A DNA stretch of 64,000 bases from CAVQUE01 sp046290435 (GTDB lineage Bacteria > Actinomycetota > Acidimicrobiia > Acidimicrobiales > UBA8592). The notes under the pieces are model-generated. The model did not search any database and was not told the DNA's origin. It saw only the letters and a list, made by a program, of their open reading frames with translations. A program made the position numbers and the translations under genes. Location of the stretch: NCBI GenBank assembly GCA_046290435.1, contig JBKAGO010000070.1, forward strand, positions 124,001 to 188,000. Reading direction: 5' to 3'. Shown one piece after another: positions 42,819 to 51,827 of this stretch (its first letter is position 1; the number at the start of each line of letters is the position of its first letter).

Positions 42819-44828
42819 ATGGAACAGATGCTCTGGCTCATCCCTGGCCTTCCCCTGCTCGGGTTCGCGATCCTGGTGGTCGCGGGCCGGCGCCTGGGCG
42901 AACCGCTCGCGGGCTGGCTTGCCACCGCGATGGTGGGCGGCTCGTTCGCCGCATCGGCCGCCGTGTTCTTCGCGATGCTCGGCCGCGACCCACAGGACCG
43001 CGTCTACGAGCTGACGCTGTTCGAGTGGATCCCCGCCGGCGAGCTCAGCGTCGACTTCGGATTCCTGGCCGACCCGTTGTCGATCACCATGGCGCTGTTC
43101 GTCACCGGGGTCGGCGCGCTCATCCATCTCTACGCCATCGGCTACATGCACGGGGACCCGAACTTCTCGAAGTTCTTCCTCTACCTGAACCTGTTCGTGT
43201 TCTCGATGCTGATGCTGGTGCTGGGCGACAACCTCCTGGTCGTCTTCCTCGGCTGGGAAGGCGTGGGTGCCTGCAGCTACTTCCTGATCTCGTTCTGGTT
43301 CGGTGAAGAAGCCAACGCCAGCGCCGGCAAGAAGGCCTTCGTCACCAACCGGGTCGGCGATCTCGGGTTCATGCTCGCCATGTTCCTGCTGTTCTTCACG
43401 GTGGGCTCGCTGAACTTCGGCGACATCTTCGCCTCCATCGCCGACGCCGGTATGGCCGAGTCGACCGCGACGGCCATCGTCGTGTTGTTGTTCGTCGGCG
43501 CCGCCGGCAAGAGCGCCCAGTTCCCGCTGTACCTGTGGCTCCCCGACGCCATGGCGGGCCCCACGCCCGTGTCGGCGCTGATCCACGCTGCGACCATGGT
43601 GACCTCCGGTGTCTACCTGCTGGTGCGCATGAACCCGGTCATCGCCGAGGCCGCCGCCTGGTCGACCGATCTGATCGCCTGGGTCGGTCTGTTCACCGCC
43701 CTGTTCGCGGCCACCATCGCGGTCGCCCAGAACGACATCAAGAAGGTCCTCGCCTACTCGACGGTCTCCCAGCTGGGATTCATGTTCGTCGCCGTCGGTA
43801 CGGGTCTCTACGTGGCCGCGATCTTCCACATGATCACCCACGCCTTCTTCAAGGCGCTGCTGTTCCTCGGAGCCGGGTCGGTCATCCACGGGATGCACGA
43901 GGAGCAGGACATGCGCCGCTACGGCGCCCTGCGCAAGGCCATGCCCATCACCAGCGCCACCTTCATCGTGGGCTGGTTGGCCATCTCGGGCGTGCCGCCC
44001 TTCAGCGGCTTCTGGTCCAAGGACGAGGTCCTGCTGTCGGCCTACAACGACAACATCGTGATGTGGGTGCTGTTGTTGATCGCCGCGATCCTCACGGCGT
44101 TCTACATGAGCCGTCTCGTCTTCATGACGTTCTTCGGTGAGGCCCGCTGGAACGAGCCCGTGCCGGCCCATGCCGGTCCCGGGACCGACACCGCGATCGG
44201 TGACGACCTCGAGGACCCCGAGGGCGTCCTCGCCATGGCCGACTCCGACGACCACGGCCACGCGCACGACGAGCACCACCACGAGGTCCATCCGCACGAG
44301 TCCCCGTGGCTGATGTGGGTCCCATTGGTGGCGCTGGCGGGCCTGGCCGCAGTCGCCGGGTTCATGCAGCTGCCGTTCAGCAAGGACGTGCACTTCCTCG
44401 GTATCTGGCTCGAGCCGGTGCTCTTCGAGAACGAGGTGAAGGTCACCGTGGCCGGCACGACCAAGTGGATCCTGGCCTTCGCCGCCATCGCCGGTGGGCT
44501 GGTCGGCATCCTCGCCGCAGCCGCGGTGTATCTGCGTCGCCAGGTCGACCCTCGCTCGATCGAGCTCCCGATCCTGGCCCGGGGTTGGCGCTACGACGAG
44601 ACGGTCACCGACTTCATGGGTGGGCCCGGCCGCCGGTTCTTCGAACTGGTCGCCTGGTTCGACAGGACGATCATCGACGGGGTCGTCACCGGCACCGGTC
44701 GGGTCACCGAGACCGTGGGCACACGCCTCCGGGCGACCCAGACCGGGCTGGTCCGCAACTACGCGCTCGCCGTGGTGTTGGGCACCGTCGTCCTGGTCAC
44801 GTATTTCGTCACGAGGACGTCGTTCTAG
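42819..44828 (+). CDS. nuoL: NADH-quinone oxidoreductase subunit L (complex I-1)
   Basis: A 669-residue antiporter-like proton-pumping subunit with NLFVFSMLMLVLGDNLLVVFLGWEGVG, the LYLWLPDAMAGPTPVSALIHAATMVTSG channel segment and the lateral helix near the C-terminus. A His-rich loop (DDHGHAHDEHHHEVHPH, about residues 470-490) lies between late helices. Same operon as nuoA-K, 2 nt after nuoK. Confidence 0.95.
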   Translation: MEQMLWLIPGLPLLGFAILVVAGRRLGEPLAGWLATAMVGGSFAASAAVFFAMLGRDPQDRVYELTLFEWIPAGELSVDFGFLADPLSITMALFVTGVGALIHLYAIGYMHGDPNFSKFFLYLNLFVFSMLMLVLGDNLLVVFLGWEGVGACSYFLISFWFGEEANASAGKKAFVTNRVGDLGFMLAMFLLFFTVGSLNFGDIFASIADAGMAESTATAIVVLLFVGAAGKSAQFPLYLWLPDAMAGPTPVSALIHAATMVTSGVYLLVRMNPVIAEAAAWSTDLIAWVGLFTALFAATIAVAQNDIKKVLAYSTVSQLGFMFVAVGTGLYVAAIFHMITHAFFKALLFLGAGSVIHGMHEEQDMRRYGALRKAMPITSATFIVGWLAISGVPPFSGFWSKDEVLLSAYNDNIVMWVLLLIAAILTAFYMSRLVFMTFFGEARWNEPVPAHAGPGTDTAIGDDLEDPEGVLAMADSDDHGHAHDEHHHEVHPHESPWLMWVPLVALAGLAAVAGFMQLPFSKDVHFLGIWLEPVLFENEVKVTVAGTTKWILAFAAIAGGLVGILAAAAVYLRRQVDPRSIELPILARGWRYDETVTDFMGGPGRRFFELVAWFDRTIIDGVVTGTGRVTETVGTRLRATQTGLVRNYALAVVLGTVVLVTYFVTRTSF

Positions 44829-46460
44829 ATGAGTGCCACCATGTTCTCCTCCGTGCTCGCCGCCACCACCGACGTCTCGTTCCCGGTCATCCCGGCTCTG
44901 GTCCTGCTCCCGGCGGTCGGGGCGCTGGTCGTCGCACTGGTGCCCCGCTCGCGGGTGGGTTTGCACCAGCTGTTGGCGGTGCTGTTCTCGTCGGTGGTCG
45001 GCGCCATCAGCGTCTATGTCCTCGCGACCTTCGACACCGCCGACGACGGCTTCCAGTTCACCTCGTCGCAGCAGTGGATCAGCGACCTGGGCATCGGCTG
45101 GGTCGCGGGTATCGACGGGATCTCGTTGTTCCTGGTGGTCCTCACCGGTCTGTTGTTCCCGCTGGTGATGGTCGCCGTCGATCCCGGCCACGACCACAAG
45201 CCGTACTACGCGTGGCTGTTGCTGTTGCAGGCGGGCTGCATGGGTGTCTTCGTGGCGCTCGACCTGTTCATGTTCTTCGTGTTCTTCGAGATCGTGCTGG
45301 TCCCGATGTACTTCCTCATCGGCCGGTGGGGTCACGGCAACGCCACGTACGCAGCGACCAAGTTCTTCCTGTACACGATGTTCGGATCGGCGTTGATGCT
45401 GGTCAGCATCTTGTCGTTGGTGCTGCTGCACGCACGCGAGGCCGGCACCGACCTCACCTTCGACCTCGTCGCCATCGCCGAGAACCCCGCCATCGCCCAG
45501 TCGACGGCACGATGGCTGTTCCTCGGCTTCGCCATCGCCTTCGCCATCAAGGTGCCGCTCTTCCCGGTGCACACCTGGCTGCCCGACGCCCACACCGAGG
45601 CCCCGACGGCGGGCTCGGTCATCCTCGCCGGCGTCATGTTGAAGCTCGGCACCTACGGCTTCATCCGCTTCGGGATCTATCTCTTCCCCGAGGCCTCCAC
45701 GTTCTTCGCGCCGCTGCTCTTGACGCTGGGCGTCATCGGCATCGTGTACGGCGCGGTCGTGGCCACGATGCAATCCGACCTGAAACGCCTGGTGGCGTAC
45801 TCGTCGGTGGCACACCTCGGCTTCATCGTGTTGGGCATGTTCTCGCTCAACACCCAGGGCCTGCAGGGCGGCATCGCGCAGATGATCAACCACGGCCTCT
45901 CGACGGGAGCGCTGTTCCTGCTGGTCGGCTGGATGTACGACCGCCTCCACACCCGCCAGATCGCCGAGATGGGCGGCTTCCAGAAATCCGCACCGGTGTT
46001 CGCCGGTGTCTTCACCCTGGTCATGTTGTCGTCGGTCGGTCTGCCCGGGCTCAACGGCTTCGTCGGTGAGTTCCTGGCGCTCCTCGGTGCGTTCACCGCG
46101 CACCGCTGGTGGGCGGTCGTCGCCGCCACCGGTGTCGTCATCGCCGCGCTGTACCTGTTGTGGGCCTACCAGCGTGTCTTCCACGGCACGCCGGGGGAGA
46201 AGCATCCCGTGATGAAGGAGCTCACTCCCTGGGAGGGGCTCGTCATCGCCCCGTTACTCGTCGGCATCGTGTTCCTCGGCGTGTATCCCAAGCCGATGCT
46301 CGAGCGCATGGAGCCCGCAGTCGACCGCCTGGTCGCCCATGTCGAGGCCCAGGTCGAGGACTTCGACGAACCCGTCCCGACGGTCGTGACGACCTCGACG
46401 ATGGCCGAGGTCGTCGAGGACTTCCACGAGAGCCACGGCGGCGAGGAGGGCGAGGAATGA
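44829..46460 (+). CDS. nuoM: NADH-quinone oxidoreductase subunit M (complex I-1)
   Basis: A 543-residue antiporter-like subunit with FMFFVFFEIVLVPMYFLIGRWG and FPVHTWLPDAHTEAPTAGSVILAGVMLKLGTYG, both highly conserved in NuoM. The ATG directly follows the nuoL TAG. The last 40 residues are acidic and cytoplasmic. Confidence 0.95.
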   Translation: MSATMFSSVLAATTDVSFPVIPALVLLPAVGALVVALVPRSRVGLHQLLAVLFSSVVGAISVYVLATFDTADDGFQFTSSQQWISDLGIGWVAGIDGISLFLVVLTGLLFPLVMVAVDPGHDHKPYYAWLLLLQAGCMGVFVALDLFMFFVFFEIVLVPMYFLIGRWGHGNATYAATKFFLYTMFGSALMLVSILSLVLLHAREAGTDLTFDLVAIAENPAIAQSTARWLFLGFAIAFAIKVPLFPVHTWLPDAHTEAPTAGSVILAGVMLKLGTYGFIRFGIYLFPEASTFFAPLLLTLGVIGIVYGAVVATMQSDLKRLVAYSSVAHLGFIVLGMFSLNTQGLQGGIAQMINHGLSTGALFLLVGWMYDRLHTRQIAEMGGFQKSAPVFAGVFTLVMLSSVGLPGLNGFVGEFLALLGAFTAHRWWAVVAATGVVIAALYLLWAYQRVFHGTPGEKHPVMKELTPWEGLVIAPLLVGIVFLGVYPKPMLERMEPAVDRLVAHVEAQVEDFDEPVPTVVTTSTMAEVVEDFHESHGGEEGEE

Positions 46461-47998
46461 TCCCCCTGCTCGCACAGACCGACACTCTCGGCCCCGGCGA
46501 CATCCCCGATGTCGCCTGGTCGGGCCTCATGCCGCTCATCATCTTGTCCGCTGCGGCAGTGTTGCTGCTGACGGTGATGACGGTCGCCCGGGACCGGCTG
46601 CCGGCATGGTTCCCGATGCTGTGGACCTTCGCCGCGGGCATCGCAACGATGGTCGCGGCCATTCCGCTGTGGATCCGGGTACAGGACGACGACCGCGGCG
46701 CCTTCTCGACGCTCGCCAGCGCCTACGGCGTCGACGGCTTCTCGGTCTTCGCGACGATGCTGCTCGGTGCTGCGTTGGCGCTGGTCGCGTTGCTCGCCGA
46801 CGACTACCTCGAACGCGAAGGCCTGGCCCGTATCGAGTTCCATGTGTTGGCCACGCTGTCGGTCGCCGGCGGCGTCATCATGGCGAGCGCCAACGACCTC
46901 ATCGTGTTGTTCCTCGGCCTCGAGATCCTGTCGCTCGCGGTCTACGTGATGGCAGCGATGCACCTGCGTCGCATCGAGTCCCAGGAAGCCGGCCTGAAGT
47001 ACTTCGTGCTCGGTGCGCTGTCGTCGGCGTTCCTGCTCTACGGCATCGCCCTGGTGTACGGCGCCACCGGCTCGACCAACCTGATCGCCATCCAGGCGTT
47101 CCTGGCCGAGTTCATCCTCACCGAGAACGCCCTGCTGCTCGCCGGGTTCGCGCTCCTGCTCGTCGGGCTCGGCTTCAAGGTCGCCGCCGTGCCGTTCCAT
47201 TCGTGGCAACCCGACGTCTACCAGGGCGCGCCCACCCCGGTCGTCGCCTACATGGCCTCAGGCGTGAAGATCGCGGGCTTCGCCGCGCTGATCCGGGTGT
47301 TCGTCGTGACCTTCGGCGACTACCGCACCGACTGGCAGCCGCTGGTCTATGCACTCGCCATCGCGACCCTGCTGGTCGGTTCGCTGCTGGCGATCGTGCA
47401 GACCGACGTCAAGCGGATGCTGGCGTACTCCTCGATCAGCCACGCCGGCTACATGCTGGTGGGCATCGAGGCCGCGACCGGCGAGGGCACATCGGCGGTG
47501 CTCTTCTATCTGGCGGCCTACACCTTCATGGTCATCGGCAGCTTTGCGGTGATCACCCTGGTCGCCGGTCCCGGCGACTCCCGCACCGCCGTGAGCGACC
47601 TCAAGGGCCTGTCGCGGTCGCGGCCGCTGCTCGCGGTGGCCCTCACCGTGTTCCTGCTGGGTCAGGCGGGCGTGCCCTTCACGTCGGGGTTCTTCGCGAA
47701 GTTCTACGTGATCGAGGCCGCGGTCGACGCACGCTCGTTCCCGCTCGCCATCATCGCCATGCTCTCGGCGGTCATCGCTGCCTATCTGTATCTGCGGATC
47801 ATGGTGAGCGCCTGGCTCGACGGCGACGACATGGACGATGCCGAGGTGGCCGAGGCCCGCTCGGCGATGCCCATCCCGGTCGGTGCGGCCATCGTGCTGG
47901 TTGTCACCGTGGCCTTCACCGTGGCGTTCGGGATCTGGCCCCAGCCCATCGTCGAGATGGCCCGCGACGCCGTCCCTGCGCTCGTCGCCGGGGGCTGA
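46457..47998 (+). CDS. nuoN: NADH-quinone oxidoreductase subunit N (complex I-1)
   Basis: A 513-residue antiporter-like subunit with NDLIVLFLGLEILSLAVYVMAAM, FKVAAVPFHSWQPDVYQGAPTPVVAYMA and KRMLAYSSISHAGYMLVG. ATG 46457 overlaps the nuoM stop (ATGA). It is the last gene of the first cluster and is followed by a hairpin. Confidence 0.95.
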   Translation: MIPLLAQTDTLGPGDIPDVAWSGLMPLIILSAAAVLLLTVMTVARDRLPAWFPMLWTFAAGIATMVAAIPLWIRVQDDDRGAFSTLASAYGVDGFSVFATMLLGAALALVALLADDYLEREGLARIEFHVLATLSVAGGVIMASANDLIVLFLGLEILSLAVYVMAAMHLRRIESQEAGLKYFVLGALSSAFLLYGIALVYGATGSTNLIAIQAFLAEFILTENALLLAGFALLLVGLGFKVAAVPFHSWQPDVYQGAPTPVVAYMASGVKIAGFAALIRVFVVTFGDYRTDWQPLVYALAIATLLVGSLLAIVQTDVKRMLAYSSISHAGYMLVGIEAATGEGTSAVLFYLAAYTFMVIGSFAVITLVAGPGDSRTAVSDLKGLSRSRPLLAVALTVFLLGQAGVPFTSGFFAKFYVIEAAVDARSFPLAIIAMLSAVIAAYLYLRIMVSAWLDGDDMDDAEVAEARSAMPIPVGAAIVLVVTVAFTVAFGIWPQPIVEMARDAVPALVAGG

Positions 47999-47999
47999 T

Positions 48000-48017
48000 C
48001 CCGCCGGCTACGGCGGG
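48000..48017. terminator. hairpin after nuoN
   Basis: CCCGCCG (48000-48006), loop GCTA, CGGCGGG (48011-48017), 2 nt after the nuoN stop and between convergent genes (nuoN and the glycosyltransferase). It probably terminates both. Confidence 0.6.
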
Positions 48018-48041
48018 CTGTCGCACAGCGCCAGGTCGGTA

Positions 48042-48824
48042 CTACACGGGTCGGCGGAGCGGGCGCAGGCCCGGCGTCCGGCGCCGTTGTGCTCCGACGG
48101 TGTGCCTGCCGATGCCGTCGGCGCGCAGCGACCGACGGATCGACCAGACCTCGCAGAGGGTCCACAGATAGGAACTCGGCCGCACCACCCCGCCGTCGAC
48201 GTGGTGCCAGCGCACGGGTATCTCGACGATCTCGTAGCCGATCGCCCTGCATCGCGCCAGGGCGTCGATGTCGAAGGCCCACCCGGTGGTCCGCATGTCT
48301 TCGAAGACCCGATCGGCGACCGGGCCGGGGAACAGCTTCGCCCCGCGCTGGCTGTCGCGCACACCCGGCAACACCGCGCCCCGGATGATCGCGTTGCCGA
48401 TACGCCCCGCCGCCGAGCGCAGCGCGGTCTGGGACCGGACGACCTCGGCGCCGGGAACGCGCAGCGACGCGATCGCGACGCTGCGGGGACGACCGATGGC
48501 GGCGCCGAGCAGCTTGTCGATCTCGCCGGGAGGCGTCGCGCCGTCCGCGTCGAGGAACACCCGCCAGGCCCCCGTGGCGATGAGCATGCCCGCTGCGACC
48601 GCCCCGCCCTTGCCCCGGTTGGTGGGCAGCGGAACGATCCGCAGCGCCGGGAAACGGTCCCGGTAGGCCTCGACGATGCCGACGGTGGCATCGGTGGAGC
48701 CGTCGTCGACGACGATCACCTCGGTGGGCTCTCGCCGGGTCGCGACATAGGCGGCGAGGTCGTCGAGGAACGGCGCGATACGCGCCGCCTCGTTGTAGGC
48801 CGGGACGACGATCGACAGATGCAC
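48042..48824 (-). CDS. family 2 glycosyltransferase (dolichyl/polyprenyl-phosphate sugar transferase-like)
   Basis: A 260-residue GT2 enzyme with LSIVVPAYNEAARI, VIVVDDGSTDATVGIV, the NRGKGGAVAAGM loop and the metal-binding DADGATPPGEI. DADGAT resembles ALG5-type glucosyl-phosphoryl-dolichol synthases, so a polyprenyl-phosphate acceptor is plausible. There is no membrane helix. GTG 48824 is chosen because the family motif starts directly after it; the frame is open to 48956 but that part is Arg-rich and unlike the family. It separates the two nuo clusters. Confidence 0.8.
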   Translation of the reverse strand: MHLSIVVPAYNEAARIAPFLDDLAAYVATRREPTEVIVVDDGSTDATVGIVEAYRDRFPALRIVPLPTNRGKGGAVAAGMLIATGAWRVFLDADGATPPGEIDKLLGAAIGRPRSVAIASLRVPGAEVVRSQTALRSAAGRIGNAIIRGAVLPGVRDSQRGAKLFPGPVADRVFEDMRTTGWAFDIDALARCRAIGYEIVEIPVRWHHVDGGVVRPSSYLWTLCEVWSIRRSLRADGIGRHTVGAQRRRTPGLRPLRRPV

Positions 48825-48950
48825 CTTCTGCCATCGGCATGGGCGACGGCGCGTTGAGCCGCCGCCCCGCCGTCGTGAGAATGCGCACGACGGGCGGCAC
48901 CGCCGAGTAGGTTGACTTCCGTCGCCTTGGCCCCGTTTCCGACAGATCGC

Positions 48951-48956
48951 TAGCAT
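48951..48956 (+). promoter_or_regulatory. -10 element of the second nuo cluster
   Basis: TAGCAT ends 8 nt before GTG 48965, so the cluster may start as a leaderless mRNA. I see no Rex-like palindrome here, unlike the bc operon. Confidence 0.4.
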
Positions 48957-48964
48957 TCGACGCC

Positions 48965-49330
48965 GTGTCAGAGTTCCTGCGCAGCTACCTCACTGTTGCC
49001 ATCTTCGGCGCCCTCGCCTGTGTCCTCGTCGGCACGTTCGTGGGCCTCAGCGCGATGCTGCGGCCCAACCGGGCCCAGCCGCAGAAGTACATCACCTACG
49101 AGTCCGGTGTCGACCCGGTCGGAGAGGGCTGGGCGCAGAGCAACATCCGCTACTACGTGTTCGCGTTGCTCTTCGTCATGTTCGACGTCGAGGCCGTCTT
49201 CATCTTCCCCTGGGCCACCCGCCTCGAGGTCTACGGCTACTTCGGTCTCGTCGAGATGGCCATCTTCATCTTCATCCTGGCCCTCGGGCTGTTCTACGCC
49301 TGGCGCAAGGGAGTGCTCAAATGGGCCTAG
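48965..49330 (+). CDS. nuoA: NADH-quinone oxidoreductase subunit A (complex I-2)
   Basis: A 121-residue NuoA, shorter than the first copy because it lacks the polar C-terminal tail. It has three helices with [10 protein letters not shown] and [22 protein letters not shown]. The ESG loop replaces ECG, so the loop cysteine is missing. The GTG start follows a -10-like hexamer by 8 nt. It overlaps nuoB2 by 10 nt. Confidence 0.95.
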   Translation: MSEFLRSYLTVAIFGALACVLVGTFVGLSAMLRPNRAQPQKYITYESGVDPVGEGWAQSNIRYYVFALLFVMFDVEAVFIFPWATRLEVYGYFGLVEMAIFIFILALGLFYAWRKGVLKWA

Positions 49331-49821
49331 TCGAATCCGGCAAGCTCCCGAAGCCGCTCACCACGCTGCTCAACATGAGCCGCAAGTACTCGATGTGGGT
49401 GTACCAGTGGGGTCTGGCCTGCTGCGCCATCGAGATGGGCGCCGCCTTCGCCTCGCCGCGCTATGACGTGATGCGTCTCGGGGTCATCCCCCTGCCGGCC
49501 AGCCCCCGTCAGGCCGACTTCCTCGTCGTGTCGGGCACCGTCACCGACAAGATGGCGCCTTCGGTGCGCCGTCTGTACGAACAGATGCCCGACCCCAAAT
49601 ACGTCATCTCCATGGGATCGTGCGCCAACTGCGGCGGCCCCTACTGGGACTCCTACTCGGTCACCAAGGGCGTCGACCAGATCATCCCCGTCGACGTCTA
49701 CGTGCCGGGCTGCCCTCCCCGTCCCGAGGCGCTGCTCGAGGGCATCGTCTTGCTCCAGGAGCGGATCCTGCACGAAGACATGAGCGAGCGTTGGCGAGGT
49801 GAACCCATTGTCGTCGAGTGA
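49321..49821 (+). CDS. nuoB: NADH-quinone oxidoreductase subunit B (complex I-2)
   Basis: A 166-residue NuoB with complete N2 ligands: [27 protein letters not shown] and [10 protein letters not shown]. It is clearly diverged from the first copy (GSCANCGG versus GVCASSGG), so the two clusters are not a recent duplication. A 51-nt gap follows. Confidence 0.95.
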   Translation: MGLVESGKLPKPLTTLLNMSRKYSMWVYQWGLACCAIEMGAAFASPRYDVMRLGVIPLPASPRQADFLVVSGTVTDKMAPSVRRLYEQMPDPKYVISMGSCANCGGPYWDSYSVTKGVDQIIPVDVYVPGCPPRPEALLEGIVLLQERILHEDMSERWRGEPIVVE

Positions 49822-49872
49822 CCCGACCGTGGTCGTCGTATCCGGTGGGGCACCAGCCCGGGTGGTGCACCG

Positions 49873-50658
49873 ATGACCGAGATCCCCGAGCACCTTCTCG
49901 CCAAGGCCAAGGCCGCACGCGAGAAGGCCGCAGCTAAGAAGCCGGCCGGCGGTGGCGATGCGCCCGCGTCCGAGTCCGCGCCGGCCGCCAAGGGAGAGCC
50001 CGAGCCCGAGGTCATCGAGCCCGACGAGGCGGCAGAGGCTGCGCTCGCCGTGCTCACCGAGCACCTCGGCGACGCCATCGTGGCGTCGCACATCGAGCCG
50101 CACCGCGGCCTCTGGGTCCGCGTCGCCGCTGCGGACTGGCGTCGGGCCTTCACCGTCGCCCGCGACGCGCTCGACTGCCGCTTCTTCGACTGGCTGTCGG
50201 CCATCGACTGGATGCCGTCGCCGTACGGGCGCGAGCTCGAGAGCGAACAGGACATCGCGTTGGGCAACGCCGAACGGCGCGAACCCGACGAGATGAGCTG
50301 GGGCTACACCGGTGGCGCCACCCGTTTCCAGGTCATCGGCAGGGTCCATTCGGTCACCCGCCACATCGGGGTCATGATCAAGGCCGATGTCGACGACGAC
50401 GATCCCCGGATCGACTCGCTGGTGCCGCTCTATGCCGGCGCCAACTGGCACGAGCGCGAAGCGTGGGAGATGTTCGGGATCGCCTTCGACGACCATCCCG
50501 ACGTGCGCCACATCTATCTGCCGGGTGACTTCGAGGGTCACCCGCTGCGCAAGGACTATCCGCTGCTGGCCCGGCGCCTCAAGCCCTGGCCCGGCATCGT
50601 CGACGTCGAGGCCATGCCCGGCGACGACGGCACCACCCCCGCCGAGGACGACGCATGA
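49873..50658 (+). CDS. nuoC: NADH-quinone oxidoreductase subunit C (complex I-2) with PEHLL-type N-terminus
   Basis: A 261-residue NuoC. Residues 2-19 (TEIPEHLLAKAKAAREKA) match the short motif of the cytochrome b C-terminal protein and the cytochrome c, followed by an Ala/Pro/Glu linker to about residue 50. The 30-kDa domain follows, ending in WHEREAWEMFGIAFDDHPDVRHIYLPGDFEGHPLRKDYPL. The first NuoC lacks this leader. The motif links complex I-2 with the bc complex proteins. Confidence 0.93.
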   Translation: MTEIPEHLLAKAKAAREKAAAKKPAGGGDAPASESAPAAKGEPEPEVIEPDEAAEAALAVLTEHLGDAIVASHIEPHRGLWVRVAAADWRRAFTVARDALDCRFFDWLSAIDWMPSPYGRELESEQDIALGNAERREPDEMSWGYTGGATRFQVIGRVHSVTRHIGVMIKADVDDDDPRIDSLVPLYAGANWHEREAWEMFGIAFDDHPDVRHIYLPGDFEGHPLRKDYPLLARRLKPWPGIVDVEAMPGDDGTTPAEDDA

Positions 50659-51827
50659 CCGTCACCGAACGAGAGCAGCTCGCCTACATCGCCGGCCAGG
50701 CCGCCGACGCCCGGATCAATCTCGAGATCGAGACGTCCGAGGGCATGACCCTCAACATGGGGCCCCAGCATCCGGCGACCCACGGCACCCTGCGCCTGGT
50801 GGCCAAGCTCGACGGCGAACAGGTCGTCGCCGCCGAACCGATCATGGGCTACATGCACCGGGGCTACGAGAAGCTGACCGAGGTGCGGACCTACCCGCAG
50901 GTCACGACGCTCGTCAACCGCATCGACTGGCTCGGGAGCTTCGCGAACGAGGTGCCGTTCATCCTCGCCGCCGAGCAGCTCATGGAGGTCGAGGCCCCGC
51001 CTCGGGCCCAGTACATCCGCACCGTCTTGTTCGAGCTCGGCCGGATCGCCAACGTGGCGCTGTTCCTGGGCGACATGGCCGTGCAGATCGGCGCCACCAC
51101 CCCGGTGTTCTACGCCTTCCGCGACCGCGAGTTCGTCCTCAACCAGGTCGAGCGCGTCACCGGCGGCCGCTTCCACCCCAACTTCAACCGCATCGGCGGC
51201 ATCAAGGACGACCTGCCGAAGGGCTGGATCGAAGAGACCAAGAGCGTGCTCAAGCGCATGGAGGGCTTCTGCGACGAGATGGAGACCCTCGTCGCCGGCA
51301 ACGAGATCTTCCAGGCACGCACCCGCGGCATCGGTGTCATCCCGGGTCACATCGCCCTCGAGTACGGCCTGTCGGGCGCGAACCTGCGTGCCAGCGGTGT
51401 CGACTGGGACCTGCGTCGCGATCAGCCGTGCGGGCTGCCCTACGACAAGATCGACTGGAAGGTCTGGACCCACCCCGACGGTGACTCCTTCGCCCGCTTC
51501 TGGGTCCGTCTCCAGGAGACCCGCGAGGCCTGCCGGATCATCGAACAGCTCCTCGACGCCATCCCGGCCGGACCGATCATGGCCAAGGTGCCCCGGATCA
51601 TCAAGGTGCCACCGGGCGAGGCCTACGTGGCCACCGAGAACCCGCTCGGCGAGATGGGCTACTACGTCGTGTCCAAGGGCGACCTCGTGCCGTTCCGGGT
51701 GAAGATCCGCTCGGCGAGCTTCTCCAACATGTCGGTCACCCCGTGGGTGCTCCGGGGCGTGTTCGTGCCCGACATCATCTCCATCCTCGCCAGCCTCTAC
51801 TTCATCCTCGGAGACATCGATCGATGA
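50655..51827 (+). CDS. nuoD: NADH-quinone oxidoreductase subunit D (complex I-2)
   Basis: A 390-residue 49-kDa subunit with LNMGPQHPATHGTLRLV, GYMHRGYEKLTEVRTYPQ and an IDR C-terminus (FILGDIDR). Arg69 in the MHRGYEK segment is at the position of mitochondrial NDUFS2 Arg85, the residue dimethylated by NDUFAF7. NuoD1 has Thr. The start overlaps the nuoC2 stop (ATGA). It lacks the 50-residue polar leader of NuoD1. Confidence 0.95.
   Translation: MTVTEREQLAYIAGQAADARINLEIETSEGMTLNMGPQHPATHGTLRLVAKLDGEQVVAAEPIMGYMHRGYEKLTEVRTYPQVTTLVNRIDWLGSFANEVPFILAAEQLMEVEAPPRAQYIRTVLFELGRIANVALFLGDMAVQIGATTPVFYAFRDREFVLNQVERVTGGRFHPNFNRIGGIKDDLPKGWIEETKSVLKRMEGFCDEMETLVAGNEIFQARTRGIGVIPGHIALEYGLSGANLRASGVDWDLRRDQPCGLPYDKIDWKVWTHPDGDSFARFWVRLQETREACRIIEQLLDAIPAGPIMAKVPRIIKVPPGEAYVATENPLGEMGYYVVSKGDLVPFRVKIRSASFSNMSVTPWVLRGVFVPDIISILASLYFILGDIDR

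Noticed and set aside
42531..46205. An open frame of over 1200 codons on the minus strand
   Set aside because: Antisense to nuoK, nuoL and nuoM, with Asp/Glu/His/Arg-rich composition; a shadow of high-GC coding.
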